NCBI RefSeq assembly: GCF_024756275.1
Contig: NZ_JANUGQ010000039.1
Location: 1 to 53,779 of the forward strand
DNA: 53,779 nt
Direction: 5' to 3'
Source: Streptomyces pyxinae
GTDB lineage: Bacteria > Actinomycetota > Actinomycetes > Streptomycetales > Streptomycetaceae
Both the position numbers and the translations under genes were made by a program. Of the stretch, positions 25,017 to 33,685 are shown one piece after another; the first letter of the stretch is position 1; each line of letters begins with the position of its first letter. The notes below the pieces were generated by a model, which searched no databases, was not told the DNA's origin, and saw nothing but the letters and a program-made list of their open reading frames with translations.

Positions 25017-25062
25017 GTGCCGTCAGGCCGTCCGCACCTGTCCGCGGGCGGCCTGACGGCAC
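25017..25062 (+). terminator. 14-bp hairpin terminator after the SDR gene
   Basis: GTGCCGTCAGGCCG (25017-25030) pairs perfectly with 25049-25062 around an 18-nt loop, 48 bp past the SDR stop and before the MFS gene. Confidence 0.7.
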
Positions 25063-25140
25063 GCCCGCTGCCGGGCGCCGCGCGGCACCCCGGCCCCCAA
25101 GCTCCATGAGACGCATGGAAATCGAATGAAGGAAACACCG

Positions 25141-26598
25141 ATGAAATCTCTGCCGTCTGCCGACCGCACCGGGCCGGCGCCCGGCCGGACCGTGGCGGTG
25201 GTGGCATGTGCCGCCCAGTTCATGGTGGTGCTGGACACCACCATCGTGAACGTCGCGCTGCCCTCCATGCGCGCGGACCTCGGGCTCGGCGCCGGAGGCC
25301 AGCAGTGGGTCGTCAACGCCTACCTCCTGACCTTCGCCGGGTTCCTGATGCTGGGCGGCAGGGCCGCCGATCTGTTCGGCCGGCGCCGGATGTTCACCGC
25401 CGGGCTCGTCGTGTTCACCGCCGCCAGCCTGCTGGGCGGCCTGGCCACCGGCGGCGGACTCCTGATCGCCGCGCGTACGCTGCAGGGTCTGGGCGCGGCG
25501 TTCCTCGCCCCGGCTCCGCTGGCCTTGATCAACGCCACCTACCACGACATACAGGCGCGTACCAAGGCGATCGCGGCCTGGGGCGCCACCGCGACCGCGG
25601 CCGGGAGCTGCGGCATTCTGCTCGGCGGTGTACTGACGGACACGCTGGGCTGGCGCTGGGTGCTGTTCGTCAACGTGCCCATCGGGGTGGTTCTGGTGGC
25701 CGTCGCGCTGGCCGCGCTGCCGGCCTTCCCCGGGCGGGCACGCGGCCGGGCCCTGGACGCACCCGGTGCCGTTCTGGTCACCGCGGCCCTGGCCTGTGCC
25801 TCGTACGGCCTGTCCGAACTGGAGACGCGTCCGATCGCCGCCCCGCTCACCGGCGGGATCCTGGCGGTCGCCGTGCTGCTGCTGGCGGCGTTCCTCGTCG
25901 TGGAGGCGCGCAGCGCCCAACCGCTGATGCCGCTGCGGATCTTCCGCAGCCGGGCTCTGGTGCTGGGCAACACCGCCGCACTGGTCATCGGTGCCGTCAC
26001 CACCTCGGTGATGTTCTTTGTGACGCTCTACCTGCAACGCGTGCTTGGCTACACGCCGCTGCGTGCGGGCCTGGCCATGCTGCCGCTGACGCTCGCCATC
26101 GCCGTGGCCTCGCTGCTGGTACGGCGCCTGGTCCAGGCCATGGGGCCCCGGGTACCGCTGGTGCTGGGCTGGTTGCTGACGGCGGGCGGGCTGCTGTGGC
26201 AGTCGCGCTTCACACCCGGCGGCTCGTTCACCACCGACATTCTCGGCCCCGGGATCCTGCTGGGCCTGGGACTCGGTGCGGTCGTCCTGCCGATGACGAC
26301 GGCCGCCACCTCCTCGGTCGGGGCGGAGGACGCCGGGCTGGCCTCCGCCCTGATGAACACCGCCCGTCAGATGGGCGGCGGTCTCGGTCTGGCCGTGCTC
26401 AGCGCGGTCGCCGCGACCTCGACGGGGGCGGCCGCGCTCACCCACGGCTACGCCAGGGCCCTGCTCGTGGCGGCCGCGCTGGCGCTGCTGGCGGGTGCGC
26501 TGGCGCTGTTCATGCCGCGCCCCGCCGCCGCTGCCGCCCCGGCCGGGCGGGAGTCCGGCCGGCGTCCGGTCCCGGCCCACGCCGAACCGGCGGAGTGA
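25141..26598 (+). CDS. MFS drug efflux transporter (DHA2, EmrB/QacA family)
   Basis: A 485-aa transporter with about 14 membrane segments: FMVVLDTTIVNVALPSM at the first helix, GGRAADLFGRRRMF as motif A, and GILLGGVLTDTLGWRWVLFV as motif C. The start at 25141 is preferred because AAGGAA lies 7 nt upstream; ATG at 25126 would add five residues. It is the third DHA2 pump of the cluster and has its own transcription unit, bounded by hairpins on both sides. Confidence 0.9.
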   Translation: MKSLPSADRTGPAPGRTVAVVACAAQFMVVLDTTIVNVALPSMRADLGLGAGGQQWVVNAYLLTFAGFLMLGGRAADLFGRRRMFTAGLVVFTAASLLGGLATGGGLLIAARTLQGLGAAFLAPAPLALINATYHDIQARTKAIAAWGATATAAGSCGILLGGVLTDTLGWRWVLFVNVPIGVVLVAVALAALPAFPGRARGRALDAPGAVLVTAALACASYGLSELETRPIAAPLTGGILAVAVLLLAAFLVVEARSAQPLMPLRIFRSRALVLGNTAALVIGAVTTSVMFFVTLYLQRVLGYTPLRAGLAMLPLTLAIAVASLLVRRLVQAMGPRVPLVLGWLLTAGGLLWQSRFTPGGSFTTDILGPGILLGLGLGAVVLPMTTAATSSVGAEDAGLASALMNTARQMGGGLGLAVLSAVAATSTGAAALTHGYARALLVAAALALLAGALALFMPRPAAAAAPAGRESGRRPVPAHAEPAE

Positions 26599-26624
26599 AC
26601 CCGTTCCCGGTCCGGCGCTGACGG

Positions 26625-26663
26625 GCGAGGGGCTCCCCTCCCGGCGGGAGGGGAGCCCCTCGC
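26625..26663. terminator. 18-bp perfect hairpin, bidirectional terminator
   Basis: Arms 26625-26642 and 26646-26663 are perfectly complementary over 18 bp with a 3-nt loop, in the 79 bp between the convergent MFS and aldo/keto reductase genes. Confidence 0.85.
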
Positions 26664-26677
26664 GTCCACCGGGCGGG

Positions 26678-27703
26678 TCAGGCGGCCTCCGCCCGCTTCG
26701 CCCGCAGCATCCGGCTCAGCGTGAGCCGCGGATCCCGCACCACCGCGTCACCCAGCACCTCGTCGACACGTGCCATGATGCCCTCCTCCAGTACGGTGTC
26801 CACGGCGCGCAGGTTCCGTTCGATCTGCTCCGGCGCCGAGGCCCCGATGACGGCCGAGGCGACCTGCGGCTGGTGCAACACCCAGGCCAGGGCGAGCTGA
26901 GCGGGCGTCAATCCAGCCGAGACGGCGAGCGGCCGGAGTTCCTGCACCCGCTTCAGCACCCGGTCCTCCAGGAAGCGCCAGCGGCGCAGGGAGACGTCCC
27001 CGCCCCGGGCGGCCACGGCCCGCGACCCTCCGGGAAGCCCGGCGCCCGGTCGGTACTTTCCGGTCAGGACTCCGCCGGCCAGCGGTGACCAGACCATCTG
27101 CCCGATTCCCAGCGGCTCGCAGGCGGGGATCACCTCCTCCTCGATGACCCGCCACAGCAAGTTGTACTGGGGCTGGTTGGACACCAGCGGCACGCCCGCC
27201 TCCCGTGCCAGCCGGCCGGCCTCGGCCAGTTCCGGGGCGGCCCACTCCGAGACGCCCACATAACGCACCTTGCCCGCGGCGACCGCGTCGGCGAAGGCCG
27301 CCATGGTCTCCTCCAGCGGGGTGGCGTCGTCGTAGAGGTGTGCCTGGTACACGTCGATGTGGTCGGTGCCCAGCCGCCGCAGCGACGCGTCCAGGCAGGC
27401 GCCGATCCGCGCGCGGCCAAGGCCGCCGGGTCCGTTGGAGTCACCACCCGCGCCCCGGCCGACCTTGGTGCAGATCACCACCCGGTCGCGGGGGACGGCC
27501 GCCAGGGCCCGGCCGAGGACCTCCTCGGCCCGGCCCCCGGCATAGACGTCCGCGGTGTCGAAGGTGGTGACTCCCGCGTCCAGCGCCGCACGCACACAGG
27601 CGGCGGCCGCGCTGTCGTCCAGTTGGTTGCCCGCGGTCAGCGAGTTGCCGAAGGCGACCCGGCTGACGACGGGCCCGTTCTCACCCAGCCGCTGGTACTG
27701 CAT
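26678..27703 (-). CDS. Aldo/keto reductase
   Basis: A 341-aa TIM-barrel reductase with the tetrad Asp (TTFDTAD), Tyr (VYAGG), Lys (CTKVGR) and His (YQAHLYDD). Relatives in antibiotic clusters (AKR12 group, EryBII/AveBVIII-like) reduce deoxysugar intermediates, so a 2,3-enoyl or keto reduction of the NDP-sugar is plausible; I cannot exclude action on the aglycone. The ATG at 27703 has GGAGGG upstream and overlaps the preceding hydroxylase by 23 nt. It is the last gene of the long operon that starts at 37738 and ends at a strong terminator. Confidence 0.88.
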   Translation of the reverse strand: MQYQRLGENGPVVSRVAFGNSLTAGNQLDDSAAAACVRAALDAGVTTFDTADVYAGGRAEEVLGRALAAVPRDRVVICTKVGRGAGGDSNGPGGLGRARIGACLDASLRRLGTDHIDVYQAHLYDDATPLEETMAAFADAVAAGKVRYVGVSEWAAPELAEAGRLAREAGVPLVSNQPQYNLLWRVIEEEVIPACEPLGIGQMVWSPLAGGVLTGKYRPGAGLPGGSRAVAARGGDVSLRRWRFLEDRVLKRVQELRPLAVSAGLTPAQLALAWVLHQPQVASAVIGASAPEQIERNLRAVDTVLEEGIMARVDEVLGDAVVRDPRLTLSRMLRAKRAEAA

Positions 27704-29456
27704 GATCCGATCCCTCCTCGGCGTCGGTGTCCGGGGCCTCGTCCGTATCGCCGCTGTCCGCGGGGCGGACTCCGAGCGCGGCCAGCGTCCGCTCCGGGTC
27801 GTCCGCCGGCCCGCCGCTCGCGGCCGCGTAGCCGTCCGGGCGGATCAGCAGCCAGCCGCCGGGGGCGATCCCCAGGTCGGCGCCGAGTCGCCCGTCCGGA
27901 TCGGGCAGCGCGCCGAAGGGCCCGTCCGCGCTCCGCGGCAGCGGCACGATGCCGAGGACGCGTATGACGCCCTCGTACCTCCGTGCCTGCTCGGCCGTGG
28001 CCCGGTCCGCCGGACCGCCGCCGGGCCGGGTCAGCAACTTCCATTCGGGACGGCGCAGTTCCTCGATCAGCCGGCGCCAGCCGGCCGACTCGGCGGCCCG
28101 GGCGGCGGTGACCCGGCTCACCCGGCCGCCGGCCGGTATCGCGGACCCGGCGACCGGGGTGACGTCCTTGCCCGCTCTCCCGTCCGTGACCGGAGGGACG
28201 CCCTCGCCGGTGCCTGCTTCCCCGGCCGTTCCGAGTGCCGGCGGCCCCTCCCCGTATCCCAGGTCGAGCGCCGACATCCCGCCCATGATCTTCCGCTCGA
28301 TGCGGGACTTGAGCGGCGGCACCGACCTGACGAAGGTGAACAGCGCGCGCAGCGCCGCGGCAGCGGTACGGCTGCGCAACTGCACCAGCAGCGTGGCGAA
28401 CTTGGTGGACTTCAGCAGGGCGGCGCCCACCGGTACCCGCTCGTCGCTGTAGCTGTCCAGAAGACTCTGCCCGGCCGTGCCGTGGATGACGGACGCCAGC
28501 TTCCAGGAGAGGTTGACGGCGTCCTGGACGCCGGTGTTCATGCCCTGGCCGGAGGCGGGGCTGTGGACGTGAGCGGCGTCGCCGGCCAGCAGACAGCGGC
28601 CCTTGCGCATGCCGGGGATCATCCGCTGCTGGATGGTGAAGACGGACACCCACGTGGGGTTCTCCACCCGCGCCTCGCGGCCGGTGCCGGTGCGGATCTT
28701 GCGTGCGAAACGCCGTGCCACCGCCGCGTCGTCGCCGTCGTAGGACACCTCGGCGGTGTCCAGCAGCCGCCACTTGCCCGGCTCCGGGAAGGGCACCATC
28801 ATCACGGTGCCGGCCGGGGTGCGCATCCAGTGGATGCTGTCCCTGGGCAGGTCGCAGTGGACGACGGCGTCCGAGATCAGCCAGGTCTCGCTGCTCTCGC
28901 CGACCAGTTTGAGCCCGAGCTGCTTGCGGACGGTGCTGTGGCCGCCGTCGCAGCCCACCAGCCAGCCCGCCTCGAAGGTCTCGGCGCGGCCGTCCGCGTG
29001 CTCCAGCTCGGCCCGTACGCCGGAGCCGTGGTCGGTGAAGCCCGTCAGCCGCACTCCCCACTCCACCTCGACGCCCTGGCGGGCGGCCGCCGCGCGCAGT
29101 GCCTCCTCCGTGATGACCTGGTCGATCATCAGCGTGAAGGGGTAGCGCGTCGGCAACTCGCTGTAGTCGGTGTCGAAGCGGATCAGCCGGCGGCCGTTCT
29201 GGTGCAGGGTGAAGTGCTCCACCCGCTGGCCGCGGGGCAGTACGTCGTCCAGCACACCCATCTGGTCGTAGGTCTCCAGGGTGCGGGCGTGAGTGGCCAG
29301 CGCGCGGCTGGTGGTGGCCGGACCCGGCGCCGCGTCCACGAGCCGCACCCGCACACCGTGGCGGGCGAGTTCATGGGCCGCGGTGAGCCCGACCGGTCCC
29401 GCGCCCACCACCAGGACCGGTTCACCGGCCGGCAGCGGGCTTCCTTCGGCGGTCAT
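27681..29456 (-). CDS. FAD-dependent aromatic hydroxylase, long form
   Basis: A 591-aa group A flavin monooxygenase: GAGPVG (18-23), CDGGHSTVR, and LLAGDAAHVHSPASGQGMNT (around 300). Compared with the usual 490-540 residues it has an inserted Gly/Ala/Pro-rich segment (about 405-455) between the substrate domain and the thioredoxin-like C-terminus, and an acidic tail (TDEAPDTDAEEGSD). It probably oxygenates the polyketide core. The ATG at 29456 overlaps the 4,6-dehydratase stop (ATGA) and has GAGGAGG upstream. Confidence 0.9.
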   Translation of the reverse strand: MTAEGSPLPAGEPVLVVGAGPVGLTAAHELARHGVRVRLVDAAPGPATTSRALATHARTLETYDQMGVLDDVLPRGQRVEHFTLHQNGRRLIRFDTDYSELPTRYPFTLMIDQVITEEALRAAAARQGVEVEWGVRLTGFTDHGSGVRAELEHADGRAETFEAGWLVGCDGGHSTVRKQLGLKLVGESSETWLISDAVVHCDLPRDSIHWMRTPAGTVMMVPFPEPGKWRLLDTAEVSYDGDDAAVARRFARKIRTGTGREARVENPTWVSVFTIQQRMIPGMRKGRCLLAGDAAHVHSPASGQGMNTGVQDAVNLSWKLASVIHGTAGQSLLDSYSDERVPVGAALLKSTKFATLLVQLRSRTAAAALRALFTFVRSVPPLKSRIERKIMGGMSALDLGYGEGPPALGTAGEAGTGEGVPPVTDGRAGKDVTPVAGSAIPAGGRVSRVTAARAAESAGWRRLIEELRRPEWKLLTRPGGGPADRATAEQARRYEGVIRVLGIVPLPRSADGPFGALPDPDGRLGADLGIAPGGWLLIRPDGYAAASGGPADDPERTLAALGVRPADSGDTDEAPDTDAEEGSDHAVPAAG

Positions 29457-30436
29457 CGGTTCTCCTCCTCGGAGTCCTTGAGGGGCTTCCACCAGCCGGG
29501 GTTGTCCCGGTACCAGGCGGCGGTGTCCGCGAGGCCCCGCTCGAAGGGGACGCGCGGCGCGTATCCCAGTTCCTCACGGATCTTGGTGTCGTCGATGGAG
29601 TAGCGGCGGTCATGGCCCTTCCGGTCGGCGACCCGCTCGACCATCTCGGGCCCGGCGCCGCACAGCCGGAGCAGTTCCCCGGTCAGGGCGGCGTTGGTGC
29701 GGTCGTCGCCACCGCCGACGTTGTAGACCTCGCCGGCCCGGCCGCCGGTGAGCACCAGATGAACGGCACGGCAGTGGTCGTCCACATGCAGCCACTCCCG
29801 AACGTTCAGTCCATCCCCGTACAGGGGTACCCGGCGGCCCTCCATGAGGTTGGTGACGAAGCGCGGGATGACCTTCTCGGGGTGCTGGTGGGGACCATAG
29901 TTGTTGGAGCAGCGGGTGATCGACAGGTCGACGCCGTGGGTGCTCCAGTAGGAGCGGGCGATCAGGTCGGACGCCGCCTTGGACGCCGCGTAGGGAGTGT
30001 TGGGCAGCAGCGGGCTGTCCTCGGTCCAGGAGCCCTCGTCGATGGACCCGTACACCTCGTCGGTGGAGACGTGCACCACCCGCTCGACTCCGGTGCGCAG
30101 CACGCCCTCCAGCAGGGTCTGGGTGCCGCCGGCGTTGGTGCGGACGAACTCCGCGGCCGCGTGCAGCGAGCGGTCGACGTGCGACTCGGCGGCGAAGTGC
30201 ACCACCGCGTCATGGCCCGGCAGCAGGTCCAGCAGCAGCGGGAGGTCGCACACGTCTCCCCGTACGCACGTCAGCCGGGGGTGCCGCCCGGGCAGGTTGT
30301 CGCGGTTGCCCGCGTACGTGAGTTTGTCCAGGACGGTGACCTCGGCGTCCTCGTAGCCAGGGTGGTGTCCCGCCAGCAGACCGCGTACGTAGTGCGAGCC
30401 GATGAAGCCCGCACCGCCGGTCACCAGGAGCCTCAC
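29453..30436 (-). CDS. rmlB: dTDP-glucose 4,6-dehydratase
   Basis: A 327-aa extended SDR: VTGGAGFIGSHYV near the N-terminus, HFAAESHVDRSL, STDEVYGS, the catalytic TPYAASKAASD (Tyr-x3-Lys) and TRCSNNYGPHQHPEK. All are signature segments of RmlB. It converts dTDP-glucose to dTDP-4-keto-6-deoxyglucose, the branch point for all cluster sugars. The start is GTG at 30436, overlapping the rmlA stop as GTGA. Confidence 0.96.
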   Translation of the reverse strand: MRLLVTGGAGFIGSHYVRGLLAGHHPGYEDAEVTVLDKLTYAGNRDNLPGRHPRLTCVRGDVCDLPLLLDLLPGHDAVVHFAAESHVDRSLHAAAEFVRTNAGGTQTLLEGVLRTGVERVVHVSTDEVYGSIDEGSWTEDSPLLPNTPYAASKAASDLIARSYWSTHGVDLSITRCSNNYGPHQHPEKVIPRFVTNLMEGRRVPLYGDGLNVREWLHVDDHCRAVHLVLTGGRAGEVYNVGGGDDRTNAALTGELLRLCGAGPEMVERVADRKGHDRRYSIDDTKIREELGYAPRVPFERGLADTAAWYRDNPGWWKPLKDSEEENR

Positions 30437-31500
30437 GCGGCCACCTCCACCTGGGTGTGGTCGCCGACCACCAGTCGGTTGTGCGCCGAGCCGGCGTCGG
30501 CCGAGGTGACGGCGGCGGAGCGGCCGATGAGAGACCCGCGCAGTGCGGGCACCCGGGACACGGAGGCGCCGTCCAGCACGATGGAGTCCTCCACCGCGGT
30601 GTCCAGCAGCCGGCAGTCCCGGCCGATGGATGTGTACGGGCCCACGCGGGAGTCGACCACGCGGCTGCCCGCGCCCACGATGGCGGGGCCCACGATCCGT
30701 GAGCGCACCACCCTCGCACCGGGCTCGACCACCACCGCACCGGTCAGATCGCTGTCGGCGTCCACGAGACCGGCCACCGCCCCCTCGACGCGGGCGAGGA
30801 GTTCGCGGTTGCAGTCCAGCACGTCCTCGACGCGCCCGGTGTCCTTCCAGTACCCGGTGTACTCGCGGGCCAGGACGGTGGCCCCGTACGAGACCAGCCA
30901 CTGCAGGGCGTCGGTGATCTCCAGTTCCCCCCGCGCACTGGGAGTGATGCGGTCGATCGCCTGGTGGACGGCGGCGGTGAAGAAGTAGACGCCGGTCAGC
31001 GCGAGATCGCTGTTCGGCCGCTCGGGCTTCTCCACCAGGCGTGTCACCCGGCCGTCCGGCGCGACCTCGGCGACGCCGAAGGCTCGCGGGTCGGCGACCC
31101 GCTGCACCACGACCTGCGCGGTGGGACGGCGAGCGGCGAACTCCTCGGCGATCTCCCGGACTCCCGTCGGCAGCATGTTGTCGCCGAGGTACATCACGAA
31201 GTCGTCCTCGCCCAGGAAATCCCGGGCGATCTTGACGCAGTGGGCCAGTCCCAGCGGCTGCTCCTGCCGTATGTAGGTGAGTTCGAGGCCGAGCCGGGAG
31301 CCGTCTCCCAGCACCGCGGCGATCTCCGGCTCGCGGTCGCCGACGACGACACCGACCTCGCTGACGCCCAGCTCCCGGATGTTCTCCAGGACGTGCTCCA
31401 GCACGGGCCGGTTGGCGATGGGCATGAGCTGCTTGGGCATGGAGTAGGTGAACGGGCGCATTCGGGTTCCCGAACCGCCGGACAGCACAAGGGCCTTCAC
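30433..31500 (-). CDS. rmlA: Glucose-1-phosphate thymidylyltransferase
   Basis: A 355-aa nucleotidyltransferase. LSGGSGTRMRPFTYSMPKQL (6-25) is the NTP-binding signature, YLGDNML holds the metal Asp, and the region VDADSDLTGAVVVEPGARV onward forms a left-handed beta-helix with hexapeptide repeats. The length and helix put it with the antibiotic-cluster (long) RmlA type. It makes dTDP-glucose. The start is GTG, in a GTGA overlap with the flavin hydroxylase stop, preceded by GGAAGGGGGG. Confidence 0.95.
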   Translation of the reverse strand: MKALVLSGGSGTRMRPFTYSMPKQLMPIANRPVLEHVLENIRELGVSEVGVVVGDREPEIAAVLGDGSRLGLELTYIRQEQPLGLAHCVKIARDFLGEDDFVMYLGDNMLPTGVREIAEEFAARRPTAQVVVQRVADPRAFGVAEVAPDGRVTRLVEKPERPNSDLALTGVYFFTAAVHQAIDRITPSARGELEITDALQWLVSYGATVLAREYTGYWKDTGRVEDVLDCNRELLARVEGAVAGLVDADSDLTGAVVVEPGARVVRSRIVGPAIVGAGSRVVDSRVGPYTSIGRDCRLLDTAVEDSIVLDGASVSRVPALRGSLIGRSAAVTSADAGSAHNRLVVGDHTQVEVAA

Positions 31501-32903
31501 CGGTTCCCCCCTTCCGGAACGTCGGGTACGAACAGTTCCTCGGCGATACGCACCGAGGGGTTTCCCAGGGCGATACGGCCGAGCACCCTGCGGTAGACAG
31601 GGGTCCGCCTGAGCAGTGCGGCGAGCCTGGGCCGCACACGGGTGGCGAAGGTGCCGCGCGAGAGCATCGCCTTGCTCTGCAGTCGCTGGAGTCGCATGAC
31701 CTGCTCGATGTCCGCGGACCGCGTCCGCTCGAACGCCGACAGGAACTCCGCGCTCGCGTCGCCGGCGCGGTGCGAGGCGACCAGCAGCGGGTGCAGCAGC
31801 ACCGCGTCCTGGATGGCCAGGTTGATGCCCTGCGCGCCGATGGGACTGTGGGTGTGGGCGGCATCGCCGATCAGCACGAGACCGTCGTCGGACCAGCGCT
31901 CGGCCCGCCCGGAGAAGACGTCCAGCAGGCTCAGGTCCCGCATCGAGCCGATCTGCTCGCGGATCAGTTCCGCGTACGGCGGGACCGCCTGTGCCAGCTG
32001 TTCCTTGACGCGGTCGATCCCCTGGGCGGCCACGTCCTTGAATCCCTTGTGCGGCAGCGTCCAGCCGACCTGCACACGGTCGGGCCAGGAGTCGTAGACG
32101 AGGACGGGGCTTCCGCCGGCCCGGAACACCCGGACGTCCCTGAGTGTCTCGGGGCCGCGGGCGCCGGATCTGTCGTCGGTCAGCTTGAACCAGAGCACGT
32201 CCAGGTCGAACGCCTCGCGGCGGCCCGCCTCGATGCCCGCGAGGCGGCGTACCTTGGAGAAGCGGCCGTCCGCGCCCACCACGACATGCGCGCGGACCGT
32301 GCAGGCCCCGCCGGGCCCGTCGGCGGCGACGCCGGTGATCCGGCCGTCCTCGCGCAGCAGCTCGCCAACCCGCCGTCCGTCCAAGTAGGTGAAGCCCTCG
32401 TACGCGTCGCAGTGCAGCAGCAGTTCGTCCAGGACATGGGCCTGGGGAATGCTCAGCAGATAGTCGTACGGGGCAGGCAGTTCCCGGTAGTCGATGTCGA
32501 GCAGCGTCCGGCCGCCCTCCACCAGCCGGAAACGGGTGTGCTCGTGAGCGCCGCGGGCCCGGGCGCCCGCGAGCACGCCGAGACTGTCCAGCAGCGTGAG
32601 CGCTCCCGGCTGGAGGATCTCGCCGCGGAACTCGCGCTGGTGGGCGCGGGCGCGCTCCACGACAGCGACCCGCAGCCCGGACTTCAGCAGCAGCAGCGCC
32701 AGCACCAGACCGGCGGGCCCGGCGCCGACGACGCAGATGTCGGCCGTGAACTCCTCCGGGGGCCGGGCTCGTCCGGACCCCGTCACCACGGTGGCCCGTC
32801 CGTCGTCCGGTGCGGCGCCTTCCCTCCTCGCGGCCTGTTCCGTCCGTTCGGCCCGGCCGGTCTGTTCGGTCTGTTCTGTCTGTTCGGTCTGTGGCCTCTC
32901 CAC
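31497..32903 (-). CDS. FAD-dependent monooxygenase, short form
   Basis: A 468-aa flavoprotein hydroxylase of p-hydroxybenzoate hydroxylase type: GAGPAG about 55-60, ADGRFSKVRRLAG, and LIGDAAHTHSPIGAQGINLAIQD. It has no thioredoxin-like C-terminal domain. It is preceded by about 45 residues of low complexity including Thr-Glu-Gln three times in tandem. The start is uncertain: GTG at 32903 has GGAGG at ideal spacing; GTG at 32909 overlaps the previous stop (GTGA). A role in oxidising the aromatic core is inferred from its family and operon. Confidence 0.88.
   Translation of the reverse strand: MERPQTEQTEQTEQTGRAERTEQAARREGAAPDDGRATVVTGSGRARPPEEFTADICVVGAGPAGLVLALLLLKSGLRVAVVERARAHQREFRGEILQPGALTLLDSLGVLAGARARGAHEHTRFRLVEGGRTLLDIDYRELPAPYDYLLSIPQAHVLDELLLHCDAYEGFTYLDGRRVGELLREDGRITGVAADGPGGACTVRAHVVVGADGRFSKVRRLAGIEAGRREAFDLDVLWFKLTDDRSGARGPETLRDVRVFRAGGSPVLVYDSWPDRVQVGWTLPHKGFKDVAAQGIDRVKEQLAQAVPPYAELIREQIGSMRDLSLLDVFSGRAERWSDDGLVLIGDAAHTHSPIGAQGINLAIQDAVLLHPLLVASHRAGDASAEFLSAFERTRSADIEQVMRLQRLQSKAMLSRGTFATRVRPRLAALLRRTPVYRRVLGRIALGNPSVRIAEELFVPDVPEGGNR
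32861..32887. repeat. Tandem 9-bp repeat inside the 5' end of a hydroxylase gene
   Basis: TCTGTTCGG at 32861-32869 and 32879-32887 flank a diverged middle copy, TCTGTTCTG at 32870-32878. On the coding strand this gives the Thr-Glu-Gln triplication near residue 6 of the flavin monooxygenase. Confidence 0.85.
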
Positions 32904-32905
32904 CG

Positions 32906-33685
32906 TCACCCTCCTCCCTGACCCCGCAGACCGAGGCCGCCGTCGGCCCTGATCACCTGGCCGTGGATCCACCCGGCCTCCGCCGTGCACAGCAGAGCCA
33001 CCGTGTCCGCCACGTCCGCGGGCGAGGTGAGCCGTCCCGCCGGGGTACGCGCGGCCAGGACGGCGGCCACCTCCGGCTGGGGCGTACCGGGTCCCTTGTC
33101 GATCTTCGCGGTGGAGACGGCGTTCACGGCGATGCCCCGGCCCGCCAGCTCCACCGCGAGATAGCGCACCAGGCTCTCCAGTGCCGCCTTGGCCACGCCG
33201 GGGCCCACATAGTGGGGGATCACCGAGTGTGCGCCGCTGCTGGAGACCGCGACGATACGGCCGCCCGGGCGACATCCGGTGCCGTCGTCCATCAGGTCGG
33301 CGATCGCGGGCGCGCCGTGCAGCAGCGGGTCCAGGGCGGCCGAGAGGTCGGCACGCACCCCGGCGGGGTCCGCGCCGACGGCGGGCGCCGGGTGCCAGGA
33401 GGCCGCGTTGTGCACGAAGACGTCGAGCCGTCCGTACCGTTCCCGCACCTGCCCCAGCAGCCGGGCCAGCTCCTCGGGACGGGTCACGTCGGCCCGGAGG
33501 GCCACCGCCTCGCCCTTGAGCGGGGCCAGCTCCTCGACAGCGCGGCGGGCGTCGTCCGCGGAGTGCGCGTAGTTCAGTACGACGCGGGCGCCCGCCGCGC
33601 ACAGCTTGCGGGCGACGGCCAGCCCGACCCCGCGGGTCGCCCCGGTGACCAGAGCGATCTTGGTGTCCAGGCCGATGTCAGCCAT
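32906..33685 (-). CDS. SDR with FabL-type (Tyr-x6-Lys) active site
   Basis: A 259-aa SDR. The cofactor motif is VTGATRGVG (13-21). The catalytic pair is spaced as Tyr159-x6-Lys166 (HYVGPGVAKAALE) rather than Tyr-x3-Lys. This spacing and the surrounding LVRYLAVELAGRGIAVNAVS strongly resemble the enoyl-ACP reductase FabL of Bacillus. In a type II PKS operon an enoyl reductase is unexpected. It may reduce an enone of the aglycone or serve a starter-unit pathway. The ATG at 33685 overlaps the preceding gene by 8 nt (ATGGCTGA). Confidence 0.85.
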   Translation of the reverse strand: MADIGLDTKIALVTGATRGVGLAVARKLCAAGARVVLNYAHSADDARRAVEELAPLKGEAVALRADVTRPEELARLLGQVRERYGRLDVFVHNAASWHPAPAVGADPAGVRADLSAALDPLLHGAPAIADLMDDGTGCRPGGRIVAVSSSGAHSVIPHYVGPGVAKAALESLVRYLAVELAGRGIAVNAVSTAKIDKGPGTPQPEVAAVLAARTPAGRLTSPADVADTVALLCTAEAGWIHGQVIRADGGLGLRGQGGG

